DNA from: Bacteroidales bacterium
Lineage (GTDB): Bacteria > Bacteroidota > Bacteroidia > Bacteroidales > UBA932
NCBI GenBank assembly: GCA_016285215.1
Contig: JAEEQI010000076.1
Span: 1 to 11,224 of the forward strand
Reading direction: 5' to 3'
DNA: 11,224 bases
Of this stretch, positions 1 through 7,127 are shown piece after piece. Position 1 is the stretch's first letter. Each line of letters opens with the position of its first letter. Under the pieces are notes generated by a model. The model was not told the DNA's origin, ran no database searches, and worked only from the letters and a program-made list of their open reading frames with translations. A program made the position numbers and the translations under genes.

Positions 1-2
1 AG

Positions 3-548
3 ATTGTTCGCCGCACATACGACACCATCGGCCGTTTTCTGGTGAATGACATCAGTGCAGGGCATATGGATCCCGAGATGCTGGAGACGGTGGGACGGCT
101 GGGCCTCCCCTACGTGGCTATGCATATGCGGGGCACGCCGGAGAATATGCAGCAGCTCACGGATTATACGGACATTGTCAATGATATCGAGGCTTATTTC
201 CGGGAGTTTGCCCAGAAGGCAGAGGAAGCCGGCATCAAGGAATGGATCCTGGACCCGGGCTTTGGGTTTGCCAAGACCATTGAACAGAACTATGAGTTGA
301 TGCGGCGGATGAACGAACTCAAGGAAGCCTTCCCCCAGGAGATCCTGGTGGGCGTATCCCGCAAGAGTATGGCCTATAAAGTTTTGGGCATCACTCCCGA
401 AGAAGCGATGCCCGCAACGCAAGTCTTGAATTTTGCCGCTCTGGAAAGGGGCGCCACCTGGCTTCGTGTGCACGATGTAGCCCCCGCCGTTCAGACGGCC
501 CAACTCTATTCTACAATGTATACGTCGTCTCCCGGGGCGGCAAAGTGA
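3..548 (+). CDS. folP: Dihydropteroate synthase, C-terminal part (5' end outside window)
   Basis: DHPS condenses 6-hydroxymethyl-7,8-dihydropterin diphosphate with p-aminobenzoate to 7,8-dihydropteroate in folate synthesis; it is a cytosolic TIM-barrel enzyme and the sulfonamide target. The frame is open from base 3, so the gene enters from the left; a GTG at 42 is only an internal codon. Visible family motifs in order: NDISAG (conserved Asn-Asp of the barrel), MHMRGTP (the usual MH-x-GTP loop), DPGFGFAKT (pterin-binding loop), GVSRKS (diphosphate-binding Ser-Arg-Lys) and RVHDV near the C-terminus (conserved Arg-x-His). About 181 codons are present; full-length proteins have about 270-290, so roughly the first third is missing. 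The stop TGA (546-548) lies inside the end of the opposite-strand divisome gene, giving a 43-bp convergent overlap. The identification is firm; the fragment shows no sign of decay. Confidence 0.95.
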   Translation: MVRRTYDTIGRFLVNDISAGHMDPEMLETVGRLGLPYVAMHMRGTPENMQQLTDYTDIVNDIEAYFREFAQKAEEAGIKEWILDPGFGFAKTIEQNYELMRRMNELKEAFPQEILVGVSRKSMAYKVLGITPEEAMPATQVLNFAALERGATWLRVHDVAPAVQTAQLYSTMYTSSPGAAK

Positions 549-820
549 TACGTTTCCCGCGCAAAGGTTTCCAGGGTATCCGGATTGTTCCGGAGGTTCT
601 GGATTTCGCGGTCCATCTCATCAATTTCCTCCTTCAGACGAGCCATCTCTTTTTGCTGGCTCTTCTCTTCCATGGTAGCACGGATCCAGGAGAGGACACT
701 GTTGTGAGCAAAGAACAGGAGCCACAGGGCCACCAAGGTGGTGGTCACAATCACAAAGGGAACCAGGTAATTGTGGTCGCTCTTTTTGAGCCAGGCCCAT
801 CTGTCCTTCTGCTCTGCCAT
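506..820 (-). CDS. DivIC/FtsB-type septum formation initiator protein
   Basis: A 104-residue bitopic membrane protein with the septum-initiator (FtsB/DivIC) layout: a short charged cytoplasmic N-terminus (1-19), one membrane helix at about 20-38 (VPFVIVTTTLVALWLLFF), then a charged coiled coil at about 48-80 rich in Glu/Lys/Arg, and a short C-terminal tail with the family-like segment ETFARETYHF. Proteins of this family bridge FtsL and FtsQ in the divisome and help activate septal peptidoglycan synthesis. It is the last gene of the leftward murQ operon; its ATG lies one base after the stop of the CPBP protease gene, which suggests translational coupling. Its last 43 bp overlap the end of folP on the other strand. 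Family assignment is by architecture and weak motif similarity; whether it is called FtsB or DivIC cannot be decided here. Confidence 0.85.
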   Translation of the reverse strand: MAEQKDRWAWLKKSDHNYLVPFVIVTTTLVALWLLFFAHNSVLSWIRATMEEKSQQKEMARLKEEIDEMDREIQNLRNNPDTLETFARETYHFAAPGDDVYIVE

Positions 821-821
821 C

Positions 822-1754
822 TTATTCCACTTCTAAGGTTACCGTATCGATATTACCGCGCTTCTGCTGCATAGGAATGCGGTAGAAGGCCCACAGGCAA
901 GCAACCAAAGCCAGCACGCCTACAACGGAAATAATGGCGTACATATCGGCGGGAATGATGTCAATCCAGTAGTCCGTTTCCTCCAGGGAGGAGAACTGGG
1001 ACAGCACCACGGCCGTACCGTTGTTGACAAAGTGGATGAGCATAGTGAGCCACAGGGAACCCGTCTTGTAGTACACATAACCCATTACCAGGCCAATACC
1101 AAAGGCATTGAGAGCCTGCCAGGGGTTCATATGAATGAGGGCGAAGAACAGGGCGCTCACAACGATGGCCCAACCGGGTTTCATCCTGGTAAGAAGGCCT
1201 CTAAGCACCATACCGCGGCACAGCCACTCCTCAAAGATGGGGGCAAAGATGGCGGTGAGCAGGAACGAACTCCAGAGAGGACCGCCTGTCATCCTGGACA
1301 GGGTCTCCATAAGGATATCGTAGAACTGCTTCATAAAGCCATTCTGCGTGGTAAGCTTGAAATTGAGGTAGTTGGGATAGTCAAACGCCACCATAAAGCT
1401 GTAAGTGAGCACAATGGTGATGAGGACCATCTGCCAGGCCTTAAAAGGGCCGAAGTTGCTGCTGTTGAGCTTGTATCCCGTCTCAAAGAGGCTGTTTCGC
1501 TGGCTCTTATGGGCCGCATACATCATAGCCGGGATAAAGGACAGCGGATACACCACCAGCATACTGTAGTCCAGAAGGACCTGCTGGGGGACAAACATCC
1601 CGAAGATGGCTACCAGCAGGCTGGCCAGGAGGTTACCTACAAGGAACCATCCCAGGAGGACGAACATTCCCTTCACGCCCGGCACATACCAGGAGTGGTT
1701 GGCGTACAGGTCAAAGTTGTTGACTTTTCGGCCTTTCTTGAAAACGGGAACCAT
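822..1754 (-). CDS. CPBP-family intramembrane metalloprotease
   Basis: A 310-residue polytopic membrane protein with the three signature motifs of the CPBP (CAAX protease and bacteriocin-processing, Abi) family: EEWLCR at 175-180 (EExxxR), FALIH at 204-208 (FxxxH) and HFVNN at 241-245 (HxxxN/B). These supply the Glu and His residues expected to bind the catalytic metal. Hydrophobic segments lie around 30-52, 60-80, 107-124, 163-174, 195-207, 215-230, 235-250 and 272-292. In bacteria the family is linked to intramembrane cleavage, bacteriocin self-immunity or maturation, but the substrate of this protein cannot be inferred. It sits fourth in a leftward operon with a 1-bp gap on each side (to the nucleotidyltransferase stop and to the divisome ATG). 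No damage is visible and all key residues are present. Confidence 0.92.
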   Translation of the reverse strand: MVPVFKKGRKVNNFDLYANHSWYVPGVKGMFVLLGWFLVGNLLASLLVAIFGMFVPQQVLLDYSMLVVYPLSFIPAMMYAAHKSQRNSLFETGYKLNSSNFGPFKAWQMVLITIVLTYSFMVAFDYPNYLNFKLTTQNGFMKQFYDILMETLSRMTGGPLWSSFLLTAIFAPIFEEWLCRGMVLRGLLTRMKPGWAIVVSALFFALIHMNPWQALNAFGIGLVMGYVYYKTGSLWLTMLIHFVNNGTAVVLSQFSSLEETDYWIDIIPADMYAIISVVGVLALVACLWAFYRIPMQQKRGNIDTVTLEVE

Positions 1755-1755
1755 A

Positions 1756-2688
1756 TCAATACAAGGGGCTGGGATAAACGCCTTTTTCTACGAGCTCTGC
1801 GAACTTGGCCACCACACCCGGACGGTCTTCCTTGTAGGTAACACCGAACCAGCGGGAAGGGGTGGACAGGACTTCGCAGGTACCCTCACCGTTCTTGACA
1901 ATGACGTCTACCACGTAAGGGATGTAGAATTCCTTCTTGGGCTCGTTGATATTCTTCTCCAGGAAACCCTTGAAAAGGCTGTCACTCTTGGCGAAGTAGT
2001 CCGGCGTGAAGCCCCACATATTCATAGAGCAGAGGGCCTTGGCGGCCAGCTCTACGTGGGGGGCACCGGTGGCGGAGTTGTTGCCGTAGACCTTTCCATC
2101 GGCCTCTTTGGCAATCTCCAGGTGCTCTACAACGTCTGTAAGGTTGCCCTTGGCGTCGTAGGAGCAGATACCGCGGGATACGCTGCCGTTCTCACTGAGG
2201 GTGTTCTCCAGTTCGAAACCGATGATGCAGTACTGGCCCTTGGTGTTGGCGTGGGCGCGGCACCAGTCTCCCAGGATCTTGAAGGACTGCTTGCCGTAGA
2301 AATCGTCTCCGTTGATAACGGCGAAGGGCTCGTTGATGACATTGGCGGCCATCATCACGGCGTGGGCGGTACCCCAGGGCTTTACGCGGGTCTCGGGCAC
2401 GGTGAAACCGGCAGGAATCTTATCCAGTTCCTGGGTCACGAAGACAAACTGGAGGGGCTGCCCGTCTACCGTCTTGACTCCGGCGTATTTCTCTTTCACG
2501 GCCTCTTCCATCTGGGCCTTGAACGATTCGCGTACAATGTAGACCACCTTGCCAAAACCGGCTTCCACGGCATCGTGGATAGAGTAGTCAATGATGGTTT
2601 CTCCGTGGGGACCCAGGCCGTCCATCTGTTTGAGACCGCCATAACGGCTGCCCATACCGGCAGCGAGAACGAGGAGTGTAGGTTTCAT
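1756..2688 (-). CDS. Sugar-phosphate nucleotidyltransferase-like protein (NTP_transferase fold)
   Basis: A 310-residue protein with the N-terminal nucleotide-binding signature of sugar nucleotidyltransferases: LAAGMGSRYGG at about 8-18 with Lys20 following, the base/sugar region KPWGTAHA at 103-110, and the metal-site-like NGDDFYG at 126-132. Such enzymes transfer an NMP from an NTP to a sugar-1-phosphate in the cytosol. The acceptor and nucleotide cannot be read from the sequence. The close linkage to murQ (N-acetylmuramate 6-phosphate catabolism) makes an amino-sugar or cell-wall-recycling substrate, as in MurU, a possible but unproven idea; the protein is longer than typical MurU. It starts 8 bp after the DUF4293 stop, and the CPBP gene ATG is 1 bp before its own stop codon in map terms. 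The start ATG puts the glycine-rich loop at the usual distance from the N-terminus. Confidence 0.85.
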   Translation of the reverse strand: MKPTLLVLAAGMGSRYGGLKQMDGLGPHGETIIDYSIHDAVEAGFGKVVYIVRESFKAQMEEAVKEKYAGVKTVDGQPLQFVFVTQELDKIPAGFTVPETRVKPWGTAHAVMMAANVINEPFAVINGDDFYGKQSFKILGDWCRAHANTKGQYCIIGFELENTLSENGSVSRGICSYDAKGNLTDVVEHLEIAKEADGKVYGNNSATGAPHVELAAKALCSMNMWGFTPDYFAKSDSLFKGFLEKNINEPKKEFYIPYVVDVIVKNGEGTCEVLSTPSRWFGVTYKEDRPGVVAKFAELVEKGVYPSPLY

Positions 2689-2696
2689 AAGATCGC

Positions 2697-3134
2697 TTAT
2701 TTTTTTCTGTTACGTTTTCTTCTTTCACGGACGCGATAGGCGCTTTCTACCATAAGCTGGTCCTGGAAATCTCCGCGGGCTGCCAGCAGGTTGGACAGGC
2801 AGATCAGGAGCGGGAAGATAACCGTCCAGCGGAACACCGGACCTTCCATGGTGAAATACAGATAAGCCAGCCAGAGCTGCATACCCAGGGCCATAATGCC
2901 GGAGAGCACCGCCAGGCGCATCTGCAGGATGCGGGATTTGTACACCACCAGGGCCAGCACAATCAGAAATGCCACGATGCCCAGGAGGATACCAAAATAG
3001 GGGGGCTCGATTTGCCAGTAGCGGGCCGTGATAAAACCGTCCGGCGTTGCCACCTTATAGGCGGTTCCAAAGCAGAGCGCAGCCACCAGGCCGGTGGAGA
3101 TAAGCAGATACAGGGTCTGGATTCTTTGCCACAT
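2697..3134 (-). CDS. DUF4293 family four-helix membrane protein
   Basis: A 145-residue protein that opens with WQRIQTLYLL, a start typical of the Bacteroidota-restricted DUF4293 family, and has four predicted membrane helices at about 6-24, 45-65, 72-93 and 102-119. It ends in a strongly basic tail (RERRKRNRKK) likely on the cytoplasmic side. The function of the family is unknown. It lies between murQ (3-bp gap) and the nucleotidyltransferase (8-bp gap) in a leftward operon of envelope genes. Length and topology agree with the family, which also supports the taxonomic placement of the window. Confidence 0.85.
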   Translation of the reverse strand: MWQRIQTLYLLISTGLVAALCFGTAYKVATPDGFITARYWQIEPPYFGILLGIVAFLIVLALVVYKSRILQMRLAVLSGIMALGMQLWLAYLYFTMEGPVFRWTVIFPLLICLSNLLAARGDFQDQLMVESAYRVRERRKRNRKK

Positions 3135-3137
3135 AGT

Positions 3138-3947
3138 TTATTTGTTCTTGTTGTAGGCGTCTACGGCGGCACGCACCTGACCATACTCAAGGAGCATACG
3201 CTTGGCCTGTTCATAGTCTGTGATGCCGGTGCCTTCCATAATCATACGGGTTCCGCGGTCTACCAGCTTCTTGTTGGTGAGCTGCATATCCACCATCTTG
3301 TTGCCCTTCACGTGACCCAGACGGATCATAGAGGCGGTGGAAATCATATTGAGGATGAGCTTGGCCGAAGTACCCGACTTCATACGGGTAGAACCCGTCA
3401 CAAATTCGGGGCCCACTTTGGCCACCATAGCCACCTCTGCGGCTTCTGCCACGGCGCTGCCTTCGTTGTTGGTGATGGCGCCGGTGAGCATACCGAACTC
3501 ACGGGCTTTCTTGATGGCACCCACCACGTAGGGGGCTCCGCCGGAAGCGGTGATGCCCACCAGCACGTCGTTGGGAGTGAGGTTGAATTCCTGCAGGTCC
3601 AGCCAGCCTTGTTCGGCGTCGTCTTCGGCCCCTTCCACTGCATTGCGGATGGCTCCGTCTCCACCGGCCATAATGCCAATGAACGTATCCAATACGCCAT
3701 AGGTGGGCGGGATTTCAGAGGCATCCACGATGCCCAGACGGCCGGAGGTACCGGCACCCGTATAAAAAACGCGGCCGCCCTTGGGAACGCGTTCTACAAT
3801 TCCGTCTACAAGTTTTTCAATAGCGGGAATGGCTTCTGCCACGGCCACGGGCACGCGGCGGTCTTCCTCATTGATGCCTTCCAGGATTTCCCGGGTTGTC
3901 ATAGCATCCAGGTGTTCGTAATAAGAGCTTTGTTCTGTGGTTTTCAT
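3138..3947 (-). CDS. murQ: N-acetylmuramic acid 6-phosphate etherase
   Basis: MurQ cleaves the D-lactyl ether of MurNAc-6-phosphate to give GlcNAc-6-phosphate and D-lactate, a cytosolic step of peptidoglycan recycling. The 269-residue protein has the SIS fold and MurQ signatures: YTGAGTSGRLG at 62-72 (phosphosugar loop), DASEIPPTYG at 75-84, whose Glu78 corresponds to the catalytic Glu of the family, EGAEDD at 105-110 (second conserved acidic site), and TGSTRMKSGTSAK at 184-196. The C-terminus ends soon after the SIS core, somewhat shorter than the roughly 300 residues of Enterobacteria. It is first in the five-gene leftward operon; its ATG is 95 bp from the divergent fabK start, and candidate Bacteroidota -7 elements lie directly upstream. 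Confidence 0.96.
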   Translation of the reverse strand: MKTTEQSSYYEHLDAMTTREILEGINEEDRRVPVAVAEAIPAIEKLVDGIVERVPKGGRVFYTGAGTSGRLGIVDASEIPPTYGVLDTFIGIMAGGDGAIRNAVEGAEDDAEQGWLDLQEFNLTPNDVLVGITASGGAPYVVGAIKKAREFGMLTGAITNNEGSAVAEAAEVAMVAKVGPEFVTGSTRMKSGTSAKLILNMISTASMIRLGHVKGNKMVDMQLTNKKLVDRGTRMIMEGTGITDYEQAKRMLLEYGQVRAAVDAYNKNK

Positions 3948-3955
3948 GGTTCACA

Positions 3956-4000
3956 CAAAAATAGTATGCGAAGTTACTCAAAAAACTCCGGATATACCAA
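3956..4000 (-). promoter_or_regulatory. Candidate promoter(s) of the murQ operon
   Basis: Read leftward, two -7-like elements precede the murQ ATG. TAACTTCGC (3968-3976) has one mismatch to TAnnTTTGC and a TTGG 21 bp upstream (TTG at 3998-4000). TATTTTTG (3956-3963) matches TAnnTTTG, but its nearest TTTG is only 15 bp upstream (3979-3982). Neither pair is perfect, so the start point is uncertain. If the nearer element is used the leader would be only a few bases. Confidence 0.35.
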
Positions 4001-4002
4001 TT

Positions 4003-4034
4003 TTTGTAATATCCTTGAAAATACCTAACTTTGC
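4003..4034 (+). promoter_or_regulatory. Bacteroidota-type promoter of fabK-fabF-fabZ
   Basis: TTTG at 4003-4006 and TAACTTTGC at 4026-4034, separated by 19 bp, match the Bacteroidota primary-sigma consensus (TTTG, 19-21 bp, TAnnTTTGC) without mismatch. Transcription should begin about 5-8 bases after the -7 element, that is near 4039-4042, at the doorstep of the fabK ATG at 4043. This placement rules out the in-frame TTG at 4031 as the start. Confidence 0.8.
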
Positions 4035-4042
4035 AAACTTAT

Positions 4043-4990
4043 ATGAAAACTGCAATTACCGAGCTTTTGGGGATTGAAAAGCCCATCTTTCAGGGAGGTA
4101 TGGCCTGGATAGCCGATGCCCGCTTGGCCGCTGCCGTATCCAACGCCGGTGGCCTGGGCCTCATTTCGTCCATCAATGCCGGTACAGAAGCGGTACGCAA
4201 AGAGATTCGGCTGGCCCGGGAACTCACCAACAAGCCCTTTGGCGTCAATATTATGCTGGCCGCCCCCAACGCGGCCGATATTGCCGCCCTGGTGGTAGAA
4301 GAAGGCGTGAGCATCGTAACCACCGGCGCCGGCTCCCCCGCCCCCTATATGGAGGCCTGGAAAGCGGCCGGCATCTGTGTAATCCCCGTGGTGGCATCGG
4401 TAGCCTACGCCCGCAAGATGCAGGAGCTGGGAGCCGCCGCCATCATAGCCGAAGGTGCAGAATCCGGAGGCCACGTGGGAGAGCTCCACACCATGGCCCT
4501 GGTACCCCAGGTGGTAGATGCCGTAGACATCCCCGTCCTGGCTGCCGGCGGTATTTTTGACGGACGCGGCGCAGCGGCTGCCTTTATGCTGGGAGCCTGC
4601 GGCGTACAGGTGGGAACGCGTTTCCTGGTGGCCGAAGAGTGCTGCGTGCACCCGGTGTACAAGGAGCGCCTCATCAAGGCCTCCGACATTGGGACCATGG
4701 TCACCGGCAAGAGCCTGGGAGATGCCGTGCGCAGTCTCAAGACGCCCTTCTCCAAGCAGTTTGCCAAGATGGAGGCCGATCCTAACGTAACGGACGACGA
4801 AATCCGCGCCTTTGGCACCGGTTCCCTCAAGAAGGCCGTCTTTGACGGAGACCTCTCCGGAGGCAGTTTCCTGGCCGGAGAAGTATCGGGTATGATTACC
4901 CGCATCGAGCCCGCCGCCGCCATAGTGGACGATATCATTGGCGGGGCCCAAAAATGCTTGTCAACAGCCTATCAACTGATTAATAATTAG
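4043..4990 (+). CDS. fabK: Enoyl-[acyl-carrier-protein] reductase II (FMN-dependent)
   Basis: FabK reduces trans-2-enoyl-ACP to acyl-ACP, the last step of each fatty-acid elongation cycle, in the cytosol with FMN and NAD(P)H. The 315-residue protein belongs to the nitronate monooxygenase/2-nitropropane dioxygenase TIM-barrel family but follows streptococcal FabK closely from the first residues: KPIFQGGMAW at 13-22, NAGGLG at 34-39, KPFGVNIML at 64-72, TTGAGSP at 93-99, ESGGHVGEL at 140-148 with the FabK catalytic His144, AAGGIFDGRG at 167-176 and QVGTRFL at 189-195 (FMN phosphate region). The ATG at 4043 is chosen over TTG 4031 because the latter falls inside the promoter -7 element. The gene is followed after 7 bp by fabF, then fabZ. 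Nitronate monooxygenase is the alternative, but the operon and the similarity from residue 1 favour FabK. Confidence 0.93.
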   Translation: MKTAITELLGIEKPIFQGGMAWIADARLAAAVSNAGGLGLISSINAGTEAVRKEIRLARELTNKPFGVNIMLAAPNAADIAALVVEEGVSIVTTGAGSPAPYMEAWKAAGICVIPVVASVAYARKMQELGAAAIIAEGAESGGHVGELHTMALVPQVVDAVDIPVLAAGGIFDGRGAAAAFMLGACGVQVGTRFLVAEECCVHPVYKERLIKASDIGTMVTGKSLGDAVRSLKTPFSKQFAKMEADPNVTDDEIRAFGTGSLKKAVFDGDLSGGSFLAGEVSGMITRIEPAAAIVDDIIGGAQKCLSTAYQLINN

Positions 4991-4997
4991 ATAATAT

Positions 4998-6254
4998 ATG
5001 GAACCGAAACGTGTAGTGGTAACCGGCATGGGTGTTATTTCCTGCCTGGGAAATGATGTAGACACCTACTGGAAGAACTTGATTAACGGAGTCTGCGGCA
5101 TCAAATACGTGGAAGCCTTCAAGGACATGCCTGTCACCTTTGCCGGCAAAGTGCAGGATTTCAATGCCGAAGATTACGGAATGGACAAACCCTTCATCCG
5201 CAAGCAGGACAACTTCACCCTCTACGGAATGGCCGCCGCCTGGCAGGCTATGAAGCAGTCCGGTCTGGTGACCGAAGGCGAAGGAAGCAATATCGATCCC
5301 TTCCGCCTGGGCGTTTACGTAGGTTCCGGTATCGGCGGTTTCGAGGTCCAGTTCCGCGAGACCCAGAAGATGATTGAAGATCCCACCGGCAAGTGGATTT
5401 CTCCGCTGTTCATTGCCACTATGATCTCCAACATCGCCGCCGGCCACATTGCCATCAAGCACCAGGCCAAGGGCCCGTGCCTGGACATTGTGACGGCCTG
5501 CGCCACCTCTTCCCACTGCATTGGTGAAGCCTTCCGCGCCATCCGCCACGGCTATGCCGACGCCATCATCGCCGGCGGAGCCGAGCACGCCTCCATTCCC
5601 ATTGGCGTGGCCGGTTTCTTCAACGCCAAGGCCCTTACCCGTGCCACGGATCCCGCCTACTCTTCCCTGCCCTTCAACGCCAACCGTCAGGGCTTTGTGA
5701 TGGGTGACGGCGCCGCCGTGCTCATCCTGGAATCCCTGGACCACGCCCTGGAGCGCGGTGCCACCATCTACGGAGAAATGGTAGGTTACGGCAACACCTG
5801 CGACGCCTACCACGCCACGGCTCCCCGTCCGGACGCCAGCACCCAGGCCCAGTCCATCAAGGACGCCCTGGCCGAAGCCGGCTTTGACGCAGCCAAGGAC
5901 AACCTGTATATCAACGCCCACGGCACCGGCACCAAGCTCAACGACGTGGCCGAAACGTTAGCCTACAAGGTGGCTATGGGAGACTACGCCTACAAGGCCC
6001 ACATCTCCTCCACCAAGTCTATGACCGGACATATGTTTGGCGCCGCCGGCGCTGCCGAGGCCATCGCCACCGTCCTGGCCCTGAAGGAAGGCATCTGCCC
6101 GCCCACCATCAACCTGGATGCACCCGACCCTGAATGCGACCTGGACTACACGCCCAACGTGGCCGTCAAGACGGACCTCACCCTGGGCATCTCCGATTCC
6201 TTTGGCTTTGGCGGTCATAACGCCTGCGTAGCCTTCAGACCTTATAAGGGATAA
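4998..6254 (+). CDS. fabF: 3-oxoacyl-[acyl-carrier-protein] synthase II
   Basis: FabF condenses malonyl-ACP with acyl-ACP to 3-oxoacyl-ACP, the elongating step of type II fatty-acid synthesis. The 418-residue protein has the thiolase-fold ketosynthase layout and the Cys-His-His triad: Cys168 in VTACATSS, His308 in NAHGTGTKLND and His345 in STKSMTGHMFGAAGA, with Lys340 nearby. GFGGHNA at 403-409 is the usual C-terminal glycine-rich loop. Length is normal (E. coli FabF has 413). The start is A+T-rich upstream with no clear Shine-Dalgarno site, and follows the fabK stop by 7 bp. Its TAA overlaps the ATG of fabZ by one base. The nearby FabK and FabZ argue for a housekeeping or closely related fatty-acid role; a ketosynthase of a special lipid pathway cannot be excluded, as no acyl carrier protein is in view. 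Confidence 0.95.
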   Translation: MEPKRVVVTGMGVISCLGNDVDTYWKNLINGVCGIKYVEAFKDMPVTFAGKVQDFNAEDYGMDKPFIRKQDNFTLYGMAAAWQAMKQSGLVTEGEGSNIDPFRLGVYVGSGIGGFEVQFRETQKMIEDPTGKWISPLFIATMISNIAAGHIAIKHQAKGPCLDIVTACATSSHCIGEAFRAIRHGYADAIIAGGAEHASIPIGVAGFFNAKALTRATDPAYSSLPFNANRQGFVMGDGAAVLILESLDHALERGATIYGEMVGYGNTCDAYHATAPRPDASTQAQSIKDALAEAGFDAAKDNLYINAHGTGTKLNDVAETLAYKVAMGDYAYKAHISSTKSMTGHMFGAAGAAEAIATVLALKEGICPPTINLDAPDPECDLDYTPNVAVKTDLTLGISDSFGFGGHNACVAFRPYKG

Positions 6255-6670
6255 TGAACAAGGAAGAGATCAAAGCCCTCATCCCCCACCGGGAGCCTAT
6301 GCTCCTGCTGGACCGGACGGAGATGGGCGATAACGGAGTGGGCCACGCCTGGTTCCAGATTCCGGAAGACCCTTTCTTTTGCCGGGGACATTTTCCCGGT
6401 AACCCTATTGTGCCTGGCGTGATTCTCTGTGAGATTATGGCCCAGAGTACCTGTCAGCTCTTCCCGGAGGTCTTCAAAGATCATCTGATGGTATATCGTG
6501 GTTTAGACGGTGTCAAGTTCCGCGGACAGGTCAAGCCCGGAGATCTCTGTGAGATCACCTGCACCCTCCTGGAACAAAAAGGCAGCCTCTACGTATGCGA
6601 GACTGCCCTGTCGGTTTCCGGAAAGCGTTGCGCCCAGGCTCAACTCACCTTGGCCGCCGTTCCCAAATAA
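6254..6670 (+). CDS. fabZ: 3-hydroxyacyl-[acyl-carrier-protein] dehydratase, FabZ-like
   Basis: FabZ removes water from 3-hydroxyacyl-ACP to give trans-2-enoyl-ACP, the substrate of the FabK encoded two genes upstream. The 138-residue hot-dog-fold protein carries LIPHREPMLLLD at 9-20 and GHFPGNPIVPGVILCEIMAQ at 45-64, which hold the catalytic His46 and Glu60 of the family. Its ATG overlaps the fabF stop (TAATG), so translation is probably coupled. Its stop is separated by one base from the stop of the convergent queF gene, so no separate terminator fits between them. It is shorter than the Bacteroidota LpxC-FabZ fusion and carries no LpxC part, so it is a stand-alone dehydratase. The symbol is given by family; a paralogue in a dedicated pathway is possible. 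Confidence 0.9.
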   Translation: MNKEEIKALIPHREPMLLLDRTEMGDNGVGHAWFQIPEDPFFCRGHFPGNPIVPGVILCEIMAQSTCQLFPEVFKDHLMVYRGLDGVKFRGQVKPGDLCEITCTLLEQKGSLYVCETALSVSGKRCAQAQLTLAAVPK

Positions 6671-6671
6671 G

Positions 6672-7127
6672 CTATTCGTGCTTGAATAATCTGTCTTCGG
6701 CCAGCTTCTCCCATTTGGTACCGGGGCGGCCGTAATTGGCGTAGGGGTAGATGGAGATGCCTCCGCGCGGGGTAAAGAACCCGGTTACCTCCAGATACTT
6801 GGGATCCATCAGCTTTACCAGGTCTTTCATAATGATGTTCACACAGTCTTCGTGGAAGTCTCCGTTGTTGCGGAAGCTGAACAGATACAGCTTGAGGCTC
6901 TTGGATTCCACCATCTTCACGTCCGGCACATAGCAGATACGGATTTCTGCAAAATCCGGCTGGCCCGTGATGGGGCAAAGCGTGGTGAATTCAGGGCAGT
7001 TGAAACGGACCCAGTAGTCGTTGTCCTGGTTCTTGTTCTCAAACGTTTCCAGCACGTCAGGGTTGTAGGTCTGGCTGTAGACGGTCTTGCGGCCCAGAGC
7101 CTTTACTTCTTCTCTCTTTCTGGCCAT
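6672..7127 (-). CDS. queF: NADPH-dependent 7-cyano-7-deazaguanine (preQ0) reductase
   Basis: QueF reduces the nitrile of preQ0 to the aminomethyl group of preQ1 in queuosine biosynthesis (tRNA wobble modification), in the cytosol. The 151-residue protein is the short, unimodular type. It shows [12 protein letters not shown] at 47-58 with the thioimide-forming Cys51 and the acid Asp58, the QueF substrate-binding motif ESKSLKLY at 74-81, FHED at 91-94 with the substrate-binding His/Glu pair, and [11 protein letters not shown] near 121-131. It is second in a leftward pair; its ATG overlaps the prfA stop by one base (TAATG). The linkage of a tRNA-modification enzyme to a translation termination factor is functionally plausible. 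All key residues are intact. Confidence 0.96.
   Translation of the reverse strand: MARKREEVKALGRKTVYSQTYNPDVLETFENKNQDNDYWVRFNCPEFTTLCPITGQPDFAEIRICYVPDVKMVESKSLKLYLFSFRNNGDFHEDCVNIIMKDLVKLMDPKYLEVTGFFTPRGGISIYPYANYGRPGTKWEKLAEDRLFKHE

Noticed and set aside
1606..2739. Rightward open frame opposite the nucleotidyltransferase
   Set aside because: It covers a gene with clear nucleotidyltransferase motifs on the other strand and runs into neighbouring genes; no promoter or domain supports it.
4031..4042. TTG start adding four residues to FabK
   Set aside because: It overlaps the -7 promoter element, and the ATG at 4043 gives an N-terminus that matches known FabK from residue 1.
4025..4951. Leftward open frame opposite fabK
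   Set aside because: It is the shadow of a highly conserved FabK sequence, with a low-complexity Gly/His-rich translation.
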